A stretch of 64,000 nt of DNA from JBJXHN01 sp046233135 (lineage in GTDB: Bacteria > Pseudomonadota > Alphaproteobacteria > Rhodospirillales > Rhodospirillaceae). The stretch lies in the NCBI GenBank assembly GCA_046233135.1, contig JBJXHN010000001.1, positions 682,001-746,000 on the forward strand. Direction: 5' to 3'. A model generated the notes under the pieces. The model saw nothing but the letters and a program-made list of their open reading frames with translations. It ran no database searches and was not told the DNA's origin. The position numbers and the translations under genes are program-made. Below, piece after piece: positions 50,942-59,115 of this stretch (the first letter of the stretch is position 1; each line of letters opens with the position of its first letter).

Positions 50942-52021
50942 GTGGCAGATCAACCGGTCATCATCAAACGGGTCAAGAAAGGCGGCCATGCCCACCATGG
51001 TGGTGCCTGGAAGGTGGCCTATGCCGACTTCGTGACGGCGATGATGGCCTTCTTCCTGCTGCTGTGGCTGCTGAACTCGGTGACCGAAGAGCAGCTGGAA
51101 GGCATCTCCAACTACTTCGCCCCCACCGCCGTTTCCATGAACCCCAGCGGGGCCGGCGGTATCCTGGGCGGTCAGGTGCTGGGCGAAGGGGCCAGCCAGT
51201 CCAATTCGGGCTCTCCGTCCGTGCAATTGACCCTGCCCCCGCCGACCATCGGCGCCGGCGGCAGCGACTATACCGACGCCAACGAAGGAATCGACGAGTC
51301 CGAAACCCTGGGCGACATTCCCCTGCGGGGCGATCCGGACGGTGAACCGGGCGAAGGCGACATGGATGCCTTGGGCCGCCTGGGCGTGGAAGCCGGCGGC
51401 GAACCCACCGAAGAGGCCCTGGCCGCCGCCCAGGAAAAGGCCCAGCAGGAGGAATTCGAGCGCACGGCCCAGGAACTGCGCCAGGCGATCCAGTCCGTCC
51501 CGTCGCTGGAGGCCGTGAAGGACAGCCTGCTGGTGGACAACACCCCGGAAGGCCTGCGCATCCAGCTGATCGATCAGGAAGGGCTACCCATGTTCCCCAG
51601 CGGGTCTGCCCGCATGATGGATTACACCCGCAAGATCCTGGGACTGGTGGCCACGGCGGTCAAGGATCTGCCCAACAAGGTTTCGATTGCCGGACACACC
51701 GACAACATCCCCTTCCCCGATCCCACGGGCTACGGCAACTGGGAGCTGTCCGCCGACCGGGCCCTGGCCAGCCGACGGGTGCTGATGGACAGCGGTCTCG
51801 CGGAATCACGGGTCGACCGGGTGGTGGGCAAGGCCGCCACCGAACCCCTGCTGCCGGAAAATCCGGCGGACCCGACCAACCGCCGCATCACCATCACCCT
51901 GCTGCGCGACCGCGAGTTGTTCTCCGGCGGGTCAGCCGCGGACAACGAAGGTCCGGCAGGCGAAACAGATCGCGAGCCGATGCCCAGCATCCTGACCGTG
52001 CCCGGCACGGGTCAGCTGTAA
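50942..52021 (+). CDS. motB: Flagellar motor stator protein MotB
   Basis: A 359-residue partner of MotA that starts at a GTG. The single membrane helix carries the proton-binding Asp in AYADFVTAMMAFFLLLWLL (about 26-44). A long acidic, Gly-rich linker (about 70-190, DPDGEPGEGD, TEEALAAAQEKAQQEE) leads to an OmpA-like peptidoglycan-binding domain (about 205-325, VSIAGHTDNIPFPD, NWELSADRALASRRVL, NRRITITLL). The linker is long relative to E. coli MotB, as in other alphaproteobacteria. Confidence 0.94.
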   Translation: MADQPVIIKRVKKGGHAHHGGAWKVAYADFVTAMMAFFLLLWLLNSVTEEQLEGISNYFAPTAVSMNPSGAGGILGGQVLGEGASQSNSGSPSVQLTLPPPTIGAGGSDYTDANEGIDESETLGDIPLRGDPDGEPGEGDMDALGRLGVEAGGEPTEEALAAAQEKAQQEEFERTAQELRQAIQSVPSLEAVKDSLLVDNTPEGLRIQLIDQEGLPMFPSGSARMMDYTRKILGLVATAVKDLPNKVSIAGHTDNIPFPDPTGYGNWELSADRALASRRVLMDSGLAESRVDRVVGKAATEPLLPENPADPTNRRITITLLRDRELFSGGSAADNEGPAGETDREPMPSILTVPGTGQL

Positions 52022-52278
52022 GTCCAAGCAATCCATTGCCGCACCCTCTCAAAATCCAAATTCGAGATATTCATATTTTTCAGTTAACAGTACGAAAGTT
52101 TTTTATGCTTGGAAAAATTTCCAGCTTTAGTGGTCACTCCACACCATGCGATACCTTGCCCCTCCTATTTACCCTCGATAAGATCGGGCCGATCAGGAAG
52201 TAAAGATCGACCGCGCCCGGGTTTGGCCAATCCCGCCGGACGAGGCACGAAAGCGCACATTTAGGGGGCCGCGCCCGG
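52022..52278. promoter_or_regulatory. AT-rich leader region before the solenoid gene
   Basis: A 257-bp spacer. Its first half is AT-rich (runs of T near 52075 and 52100) and includes a small GGAAA-AA-TTTCC dyad near 52112. The second half is GC-rich again up to a TAGGGGG box before the ATG. It probably holds the promoter of the repeat protein; no gene is seen. Confidence 0.4.
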
Positions 52279-55242
52279 ATGTCTGGTTCTCTCATCACCA
52301 TAGCCAACAGCGGCACGACCGCGACCTACACCCTGTCATCCGGCGACACCGTGACCGGTGGTACGGGCACGGACGTGATTTCCCTGTCCAATTCCGGCAC
52401 GACGGCTTTCATCGCCCATATCGAGACCCTGACCGGCGGCACCGGCACCGATGTCATCAGCCTGGCGAACGGCGGCAACTCGGTCTTCATCGCCGATATC
52501 GAGACCCTGACCGGCGGGACCGGGGCGGACCTCGTGACGCTGACCAACGCCGGCAGCTCCATCGTCCTCAGCGCCATAGAAACCGTCGTGGGCGGCACCG
52601 GCACCGACATCGTCACCCTGGCGAACACCGGCAACACGATGCTCTTGTCGGGCATTGACTCCCTGACCGGCGGCCAGGGCAGCGATGTCCTTTTCCTGGC
52701 GAATGGTGGCAATACCACCGCCCTCTCCGGCGTGGAGACCCTTGCCGGCGGAACGGGAACGGACGTCATCGCCCTGTCGGACTCCGGCAACACGATCGAG
52801 GTCACGGGCCTCGACACCGTGACCGGTGGCGCCGGCGGGGACGCCCTGTCCCTAGGCAATGGCGGCAACACGACGGCCTTCCGTGCGGTCGAAACCCTGA
52901 TCGGGGGGACCGGGACCGACGTCATAACCTTGCTGAACGGCGGCAATACGGTGTCTGTGGTCGGCCTGGAAACCCTGGTGGGGGGGACGGGCAGCGACTG
53001 GGTGACCCTGGGCGACAGGGGCTCCACCATCAGCATCGGTGCGGTCGATACCCTGATCGGCGGTGGCAGCATCGACGCGGTGACTCTGCTGAACGCCGGA
53101 AACACCGTGCGCCTGGTGGGCCTGGAAACCCTTGCCGGCGGCACGGGAACGGACGTGATCACCCTGGGTGACCTGGGCAGCACCATGGCTGTTTCCGGCC
53201 TCGACGTGCTGACCGGCGGTGGAAGCCACGACGCCATCACCCTGCTGAACGGCGGCAATACCCTCAGCCTGTCGTCGATCGAAACCCTGATCGGCGGCAC
53301 CGGCACGGATGTGGTGACCCTTCTGAACAGCAGTTCCGGATTGGTCCTCTCCGGTATCGAACAGATTTCCGGCAGCACCGGCAGCGACTGGGTGACACTC
53401 GGCAACGGTGGCAACACCACGATCCTGGGGCTCGTCGAAACCCTGGTCGGCGGCAGCGGCAGCGATATCATCGCTTTGCGGAATGGCGGCAACACCCTGA
53501 TCCTGGCCGCGATCGAAACCCTGACAGGCGGCTCCGGGGCGGATTGGGTCAGGCTGGGGGACCGGGGCGTCTCCATCGCGGTGCATGGGATCGAGACCAT
53601 TGTCGGCGGCAGCACCGTCGATGCCGTCACACTGCTCCTGGCCGGCGAAACCCTTACGGTCGCCGACGTGGAAACCGTGACCGGCAGCGTGGGAAGCGAC
53701 GTCATTCAGTTGATGAACGCGGGCGCCACGGTAACCCTCCGGGGCATCGAAACCGTGGTCGGCGGCACCGCGACCGACTGGGTCACCCTGGGAAACGAGG
53801 GGGCAACCACCACCATCCGCAATGTCGACATCCTGGTCGGCGGCACCGGCACCGACCACGTGACCTTGCTGAACGGCGGCAACAGCATAACCATGGCAGC
53901 CGTCGAAACCCTGATCGGCGGAACCGGCGGAGAGTGGATCTATCTGGGGGACCGGGGCAACACGACAACGATCGCCGGCATCGAAACGCTGATCGGCGGG
54001 ACCTTCGGGCTCGATAGCATCCACCTGGACAATGGCGGGACCACCATCATCCTGACCGCCCTGGAAACCCTGACCGGCGGCACCGGCACCGACTATGTCC
54101 GCCTGGGCGCGCGGGGCAATACGATGACGGTGTCCGAGGTGGAAAGCATCATCGGGGCCGAAGGCCGCGACTGGCTCAACCTCGCCAACAGCGGAGCGAC
54201 GATCTCGGTTTCCCGCGTTGACGTGGTGATCGGTGGCACCGCCGAAGACCACATGACCCTGGGCGGTTCCGGAAACACCATTGCGGTGGCCGCGGTGGAA
54301 ACCCTGACCGGCGGCAGCGGCGGGGACTGGATCAACCTGGGCGACCGGGGCAACACGCTGGTGATGTCAGAGGTGGAAACCCTGATCGGCGGGGATGCCG
54401 GCGACCATGTCACCCTTGGCGACATGGGCAACACCACGATCCTGGCCGCCATCGAAACCCTGACGGGGGGAACCGGCGGCGACTGGATCAACCTGGGTGA
54501 CCGGGGCAACACCATGGCGATGTCCAACGTCGAGACCGTCATCGGCGGCGGCGGCAACGACTCCCTTACCCTGGGGGCGGCGGGCAACACCATGATCCTG
54601 ACGGCTCTGGAAACCCTGATCGGCGGTGACGGCACCGATGTCATCACGTTGGGAGACCGCGGCAACACGCTGACGGTTTCGAATATCGAAAGCCTGATCG
54701 GCGGGGCCGCCAGCGACGTGGTCGTCTCCGCCGGCGGGGCACTCACCGTCACCGGCGGATACGGCGGCGACAGCATCGCGCTCCAGTCTGGCGCCAATTC
54801 CGACCGTATCGTGTATTCCAGCATCACCGACGGCTCTGCCGCAGGCATCAACACGTCCTATGACAGGATAGTCAATTTCCACACGGGGAACGACAAGCTG
54901 GCGATCACCGGGGATTTGCTGACCGCCGTGGATCGGGATGGCAGCGGCACCGTCACCGCCACGGTTCGCGCCTCCGGCGAAGCGGACGCCACCACCGACG
55001 AGGCGGTGGCCCTGTCCACGACGGTAACCAGCCTGACAGACGAAGGCTTTCAGGCCTTCCGGACCGCCCTGGGCAATCTGGTGACCGGATCGACCAACAC
55101 CATGCTGGTCATTGCCAGCGACGGCACGAACAGCGGTCTGTTCGCGGTCACCGACGACGGAGACGGAACCGTCGCGGGCAGCGAAGTCCGCCTGCTGTCC
55201 CTGATCAGCGGGACCGTTCTGGTCGATATCGATATCACCTGA
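52279..55242 (+). CDS. Large repeat protein of about thirty 26-residue units (predicted beta-solenoid, RTX-like)
   Basis: A 987-residue protein without a Sec signal. From about residue 18 to 805 it consists of 26-residue units, about thirty in number, close to the consensus TLTGGTGTDVITLGNGGNT then hydrophobic-x repeats ending in IE. Each holds one GGxGxD turn, the calcium-binding element of RTX proteins, but only one per unit in place of tandem nonapeptides. One unit (GGTFGLDS) has 27 residues. The last 180 residues form another domain with YDRIVNFHTGNDKLAI, like the C-terminal parts of type I secreted surface proteins. It is probably secreted by a type I system and elongated. No transporter gene is adjacent. 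Confidence 0.82.
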   Translation: MSGSLITIANSGTTATYTLSSGDTVTGGTGTDVISLSNSGTTAFIAHIETLTGGTGTDVISLANGGNSVFIADIETLTGGTGADLVTLTNAGSSIVLSAIETVVGGTGTDIVTLANTGNTMLLSGIDSLTGGQGSDVLFLANGGNTTALSGVETLAGGTGTDVIALSDSGNTIEVTGLDTVTGGAGGDALSLGNGGNTTAFRAVETLIGGTGTDVITLLNGGNTVSVVGLETLVGGTGSDWVTLGDRGSTISIGAVDTLIGGGSIDAVTLLNAGNTVRLVGLETLAGGTGTDVITLGDLGSTMAVSGLDVLTGGGSHDAITLLNGGNTLSLSSIETLIGGTGTDVVTLLNSSSGLVLSGIEQISGSTGSDWVTLGNGGNTTILGLVETLVGGSGSDIIALRNGGNTLILAAIETLTGGSGADWVRLGDRGVSIAVHGIETIVGGSTVDAVTLLLAGETLTVADVETVTGSVGSDVIQLMNAGATVTLRGIETVVGGTATDWVTLGNEGATTTIRNVDILVGGTGTDHVTLLNGGNSITMAAVETLIGGTGGEWIYLGDRGNTTTIAGIETLIGGTFGLDSIHLDNGGTTIILTALETLTGGTGTDYVRLGARGNTMTVSEVESIIGAEGRDWLNLANSGATISVSRVDVVIGGTAEDHMTLGGSGNTIAVAAVETLTGGSGGDWINLGDRGNTLVMSEVETLIGGDAGDHVTLGDMGNTTILAAIETLTGGTGGDWINLGDRGNTMAMSNVETVIGGGGNDSLTLGAAGNTMILTALETLIGGDGTDVITLGDRGNTLTVSNIESLIGGAASDVVVSAGGALTVTGGYGGDSIALQSGANSDRIVYSSITDGSAAGINTSYDRIVNFHTGNDKLAITGDLLTAVDRDGSGTVTATVRASGEADATTDEAVALSTTVTSLTDEGFQAFRTALGNLVTGSTNTMLVIASDGTNSGLFAVTDDGDGTVAGSEVRLLSLISGTVLVDIDIT

Positions 55243-55328
55243 TCCGGCCCGTCCTTTGACAGATGCGACCGTCAGGCCCCATATCAGCGGCGACCGATAC
55301 CCTCTCTATCCATGACGGAGCCTTGCGC

Positions 55329-55910
55329 ATGTCAGACCTGCCCCCGCTGAAACTCCCCAAGGATGGAGACGGCATCTGGCGCGCAGATGCGGGCGACCAA
55401 AGGGACCGCGGCGACCAGCGGCGCTCCTGGGACGGGGGCGGTACCCGATCCCGCGGCGGCGGCACCGGCGTGCCAGACCCGTTCGATGACCCCGGGGCCT
55501 ATGACGCCCTGACCATGAAGCGGTTTTTCGCCTTCCTCATCGATATGCTGTGCGTCGGCGCGACGCTGCTGCCGATCGCTCTGATTCTATGGATCTTCAG
55601 CGTGGCCTCCCTGGGACTGCTGGCGCCCCTGGCCTCGGCCATTCTGGGGCTGGTGCCAATCACCTATCACACCCTGATGGTCTCCGGTCCCTGGTCATCG
55701 ACGGTGGGGCAGCGCCTGATGGGGCTGGAAGTCAAGTCGATGGACGGCGGGAAGCCTTCCTTCGGACAGGCCCTGATCAATGCCGCGACCTTCTATGTGC
55801 TGGGGGGCATGACCGGCTGGCTGATTGTTCTGGTGGTCTTCACCAATCCCCAACGGCGGGGTCTGCACGACTACCTGGCCGGGACTGTCGTCCTGAACCG
55901 CGCCCATTAG
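55329..55910 (+). CDS. RDD family membrane protein
   Basis: A 193-residue protein. The first 60 residues are hydrophilic (Asp/Arg/Gly-rich). An RDD-type domain follows with two or three membrane helices: FFAFLIDMLCVGATLLPIAL (the Arg-Asp-Asp region is reduced to KRFFAFLID), SLGLLAPLASAILGLVPITY and MTGWLIVLVVF. The conserved TVGQRLMGLEVKSMDGGKPSFGQA and RRGLHDYLAGTVV stretches are present. Function in general unknown; some members are ion exchangers. The start has GGAG upstream. Confidence 0.85.
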   Translation: MSDLPPLKLPKDGDGIWRADAGDQRDRGDQRRSWDGGGTRSRGGGTGVPDPFDDPGAYDALTMKRFFAFLIDMLCVGATLLPIALILWIFSVASLGLLAPLASAILGLVPITYHTLMVSGPWSSTVGQRLMGLEVKSMDGGKPSFGQALINAATFYVLGGMTGWLIVLVVFTNPQRRGLHDYLAGTVVLNRAH

Positions 55911-56057
55911 GATATCCGTGGGGCTCCATGACATCGCGAAGTATGCCGTCTGCATGAATGCAGGGTTTTCCGGGATCGCGCGGCAGGCTACTGTATACAG
56001 GTTGGCTTTCCACCGGTGGGCCGGGTCGGAAGGCGCGGAACAAGGGCAGAGCACTGA

Positions 56058-56789
56058 ATGGACCAGGGACCGCTGAACCGTCCCCACTTCTTTTTCACCA
56101 CCGCACCGATGCCGTGCCCCTACCTCGAAGGCCGGCTGGAGCGGAAGGTGGTGACCGACTTGACGGGATCGGACTCCGAGCGCCTGCATGAATCCTTGTC
56201 CCGGGCCGGTTTCCGCCGCAGCCACACCATCGCCTACGCCCCCGTCTGCCCCGGGTGTTCCGCCTGCGTGCCGGTGCGAATCCGCGCCGGGGAATTCCAG
56301 TGGCGCCGTACCTTCCGCCGCATCCGGGACGCCAATCTCGACCTGACCGCCACGTTCGTTCCCGCCCGCGCGACGGTGGAACAGTTCCATCTGTTCGCCC
56401 AGTACCAGCAGACTCGCCACACCGAAAGCGACATGGCGCTGATGGGCTTCTTCGATTACCGCTCGATGGTCGAGGACAGCCCGATTTCCACCTCCATCGT
56501 CGAATTCCGGGATGCCCAGGGCATGCTGGTGGCCGGCTGCCTGCTCGACCACCTGTCCGACGGCCTTTCGGCGGTCTATTCCTTCTTCGACACCAGCCAG
56601 ACCCACCGCCGCTCCATGGGCACCTTCATGATCCTGTGGATGATCGAGGAAACCCTGCGGCGAGAGCTGGATTACGTCTATTTGGGGTATTGGATCGCCT
56701 CCAGCCCGAAAATGGCCTACAAGCAGCGCTTCCAGCCGCTGGAAGAGTTCGGGCCGAACGGCTGGTTGCCGCAGCACCCTCCGGCCTGA
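56058..56789 (+). CDS. bpt: Aspartate/glutamate leucyltransferase
   Basis: A 243-residue aminoacyl-tRNA-protein transferase. Bpt adds Leu from Leu-tRNA to N-terminal Asp or Glu, marking proteins for ClpAP through the N-end rule. Motifs: CPYLEGRLERKVVTDL near the N-terminus, the Cys cluster PVCPGCSACVPVRI, FSRRMRR-like RTFRRIRDANLDL, and the GNAT-like end SSPKMAYKQRFQPLEEFG. Length fits the family (about 240-250). It stands alone, with a 147-bp leader. Confidence 0.93.
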   Translation: MDQGPLNRPHFFFTTAPMPCPYLEGRLERKVVTDLTGSDSERLHESLSRAGFRRSHTIAYAPVCPGCSACVPVRIRAGEFQWRRTFRRIRDANLDLTATFVPARATVEQFHLFAQYQQTRHTESDMALMGFFDYRSMVEDSPISTSIVEFRDAQGMLVAGCLLDHLSDGLSAVYSFFDTSQTHRRSMGTFMILWMIEETLRRELDYVYLGYWIASSPKMAYKQRFQPLEEFGPNGWLPQHPPA

Positions 56790-57029
56790 TTCCCCCCTTT
56801 TCACCGTCGTCGAATCCTTTTAACCATGCTGTTCAATCGGGCATGGGCCGGGCCGTTGTAAGCCTATGGCGACCTCCCATATATGCCCCAGACCGCAAAG
56901 GTTCGGGTATGAACCGGCGGAAGAACCGGGACCGCCCTGCCCTTTCCTTCCCTTATGGATCGGGAGGGGACGGAACCGGAGAAATCAACAACACGCGCCT
57001 ACACTGTATCTCAAGGGAGAGCTCCATCC

Positions 57030-58130
57030 ATGAAACGCCGTCAGTTCCTGACCGGGGCAGCCGCCACCGGCGCCGTTGCCGCCGCCGCCACGACGTCCGC
57101 CTTCCCGGCGCCGGCCATCGCGCAGGATGTGCGCGAACTGAAATTGGTGACGACCTGGCCCAAGAACTTCCCCGGCCTGGGAACCAGCGCCGAACGTCTG
57201 GCCAAGCGCATCACCGCCATGACCGGCGGCCGCCTGACCGTCAAGGTCTTCGCCGCCGGTGAACTGGTGCCGGCGTTCGAAGCCTTCGATGCCGTGTCCA
57301 GCGGGACCGCCGAGATGTACCATGGCGCCGAATACTACTGGCAGGGCAAGTCCAAGGCCTTCAACTTCTTCGCCGCCGTGCCCTTCGGCCTGACCGCGAC
57401 GGAAATGAGCGCCTGGATCCATCACGCCGGCGGCCAGGCCCTGTGGGACGAATTGGCGGCGGGCTTCAACGTCAAATCCTTCATGACCAACAATACGGGC
57501 GTCCAGATGGGCGGTTGGTTCAACAAGGAAATCAACAGCCTGGAAGACTACAAGGGCCTGAAGATCCGCATGCCCGGCCTGGGCGGCGAAGTGCTGCGCG
57601 GCCTGGGTGCCACCGCCGTGGCCCTGCCCGGCGGCGAAATCTTCCCGTCCTTGCAGTCCGGCGCCATCGACGCCACCGAATGGGTGGGTCCGTGGAACGA
57701 TCTGGCCTTTGGTTTCTACAAGGTCGCCAAGTTCTACTACTACCCCGGCTTCCACGAGCCCGGCACCACCATTTCCGCCGGCATCAACACCGACGTGTGG
57801 AACAGCCTTTCCGACGAGGACAAGGCCATCATCGAGGCGGCCACCACCGCCGAGAACGACTATGGCCTGGCCGAATTCAACGCCCGCAACGGCGATGCCC
57901 TGACCACCCTGATCAACGAACACGGCGTCCAGCTGCGCAAGTTCCCCGACGAGGTGTTGCAGGAAATCGGCCGCGTGTCCGGTGAAGTGGTCCGTCAGGT
58001 GGCGTCCGAAGATCCCATGACCCAGAAGGTCTTCGACAGCTTCCTTGCCTTCCGCGAAAAGGCGATGGGCTGGGCCAAGATCTCCGATCAGGCCTACTGG
58101 AACGCGCGTTCCCTTCCCTACGAATACTAA
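57030..58130 (+). CDS. TRAP transporter solute-binding protein, TakP/FcbT1 type
   Basis: A 366-residue periplasmic binding protein. It carries a Tat-type signal (MKRRQFLTGAAATGAVAAAA, cleavage near AIAQD). The family features are LVTTWPKNFPGLGTSAERLA, AEYYWQGKSKAFNFFAAVPFG, the ligand-clamping Arg in LKIRMPGLGGEVLRGLG and DATEWVGPWND. This branch includes TakP, which binds 2-oxo acids, and FcbT1-type proteins, so an organic acid is the likely substrate. The start has AAGGGAGAG upstream. Together with dctQ and dctM downstream it makes one transporter. Confidence 0.9.
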   Translation: MKRRQFLTGAAATGAVAAAATTSAFPAPAIAQDVRELKLVTTWPKNFPGLGTSAERLAKRITAMTGGRLTVKVFAAGELVPAFEAFDAVSSGTAEMYHGAEYYWQGKSKAFNFFAAVPFGLTATEMSAWIHHAGGQALWDELAAGFNVKSFMTNNTGVQMGGWFNKEINSLEDYKGLKIRMPGLGGEVLRGLGATAVALPGGEIFPSLQSGAIDATEWVGPWNDLAFGFYKVAKFYYYPGFHEPGTTISAGINTDVWNSLSDEDKAIIEAATTAENDYGLAEFNARNGDALTTLINEHGVQLRKFPDEVLQEIGRVSGEVVRQVASEDPMTQKVFDSFLAFREKAMGWAKISDQAYWNARSLPYEY

Positions 58131-58138
58131 GACGACGT

Positions 58139-58164
58139 CTCGGCGGACCTTCGGGTCCGCCGAG
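58139..58164 (+). terminator. UUCG-capped stem-loop between the binding-protein gene and dctQ
   Basis: CTCGGCGGACC, loop TTCG, GGTCCGCCGAG: a perfect 11-bp stem with the extra-stable UUCG tetraloop, eight bases after the stop codon. No T run follows, so it may protect the 3' end of the binding-protein message or partly stop transcription, giving less of the membrane subunits. Confidence 0.75.
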
Positions 58165-58246
58165 CTCGTTCCGGCCTGTGAAAAGCGGTCGATTATTCGG
58201 ATTTTTCGCTTGCACCGGCTCTTTTCGGGCCTGCTGGGATGATCTA

Positions 58247-58360
58247 CAGCATCGAGCGGAAAAGTGGGCACCGGTTTTCCGGCCCACTCGATGTTGTACT
58301 ATATGATTGTAGATCAAAGTGCCTGCCGTAAATCGATGGAGATTTAAGGCAGTTTGATCT
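58247..58360. repeat. Dispersed bipartite palindromic repeat, copy 2 (short form)
   Basis: A 114-bp copy of the element at 49070-49208, without its 27-bp internal addition and with about ten base changes, lying in the 433-bp spacer between the TRAP binding-protein gene and dctQ. Left stem: CATCGAG ... CTCGATG enclosing CGGAAAA/TTTTCCG. Right stem: GATCAAAGTGCCT against AAGGCAGTTTGATC with one mismatch. The rest of the spacer (58361-58563) shows no gene. Confidence 0.85.
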
Positions 58361-58563
58361 AGTGTCGGCGACCTTTTTTCCGTGACCGACCGCCAGGGAT
58401 CGGCCACGGCACCGTCTGTTTCGGCGACCGCGCCTTCGGGGCACGGACATCCCCTGATCATGATGCCGCCGCCCGGCCCTTGGCGCGGCCCTGTCGCAAT
58501 ATGCCGCGCAATCCGCGCGGCCCAGTGGAGACGCCGCGTGGAACGCGGCCTTGGAGGCCCCCG

Positions 58564-59115
58564 GTGGAGTTCCTGTACCGCCTGACCCGTATCTTCGACG
58601 GGTTGAATACTGTGATCGGCAAGACGACGGCCTGGCTGGCCATCATCATGGTCGTGTTTCAGTTTGTCATCGTCCTGTTGCGATACGTCTACGGACTGGG
58701 CTTCATCTGGATGCAGGAAAGCATCATGTACATGCACGCCCTGCTGTTCATGGTGGGGGCGGGCTATACATTTCTGATGGACGGCCATGTGCGGGTCGAT
58801 GTCTTCTATCGCGAAGCCAGCCGGCGCCGGAAGGCACTGGTGGACCTGCTGGGCAGCGCCTTCTTCCTGATCCCCTTCAGCGTCATGATCATCATCGTGT
58901 CCCGCGATTACGTCGCCAATTCCTGGAGCGTCTTCGAAGGCTCCAAGGAAACCAGCGGCATCCAGGGGATCTATCTGTTGAAGTCGGTGATCATCGTCTT
59001 TGCCGTCCTGATGATCCTGCAAGGCCTCTCGGCGATTGCCCGGTCCCTGCTGATCATGGCCGGATATGGTGACCGCTTCCCCGTTGATACCGCCCATGGG
59101 GAGGCCGCCCAATGA
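58564..59115 (+). CDS. dctQ: TRAP transporter small membrane subunit
   Basis: A 183-residue DctQ-type protein with four membrane helices (about 19-38, 50-68 interface, 96-116, 142-162). The family motifs are RYVYGLGFIWMQESIMYMHA and GHVRVDVFYREASRRRKALVDLLG. A GTG start was chosen because GGAGG lies six bases upstream; the open frame reaches back to 58480, but those residues are Pro/Arg-rich and unlike the family. It overlaps dctM by four bases. Confidence 0.88.
   Translation: MEFLYRLTRIFDGLNTVIGKTTAWLAIIMVVFQFVIVLLRYVYGLGFIWMQESIMYMHALLFMVGAGYTFLMDGHVRVDVFYREASRRRKALVDLLGSAFFLIPFSVMIIIVSRDYVANSWSVFEGSKETSGIQGIYLLKSVIIVFAVLMILQGLSAIARSLLIMAGYGDRFPVDTAHGEAAQ

Noticed and set aside
52843..54882. 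Antisense frames across the 26-residue repeat gene
   Set aside because: They are repetitive mirrors of the 78-bp DNA repeat, without a start signal or domain.
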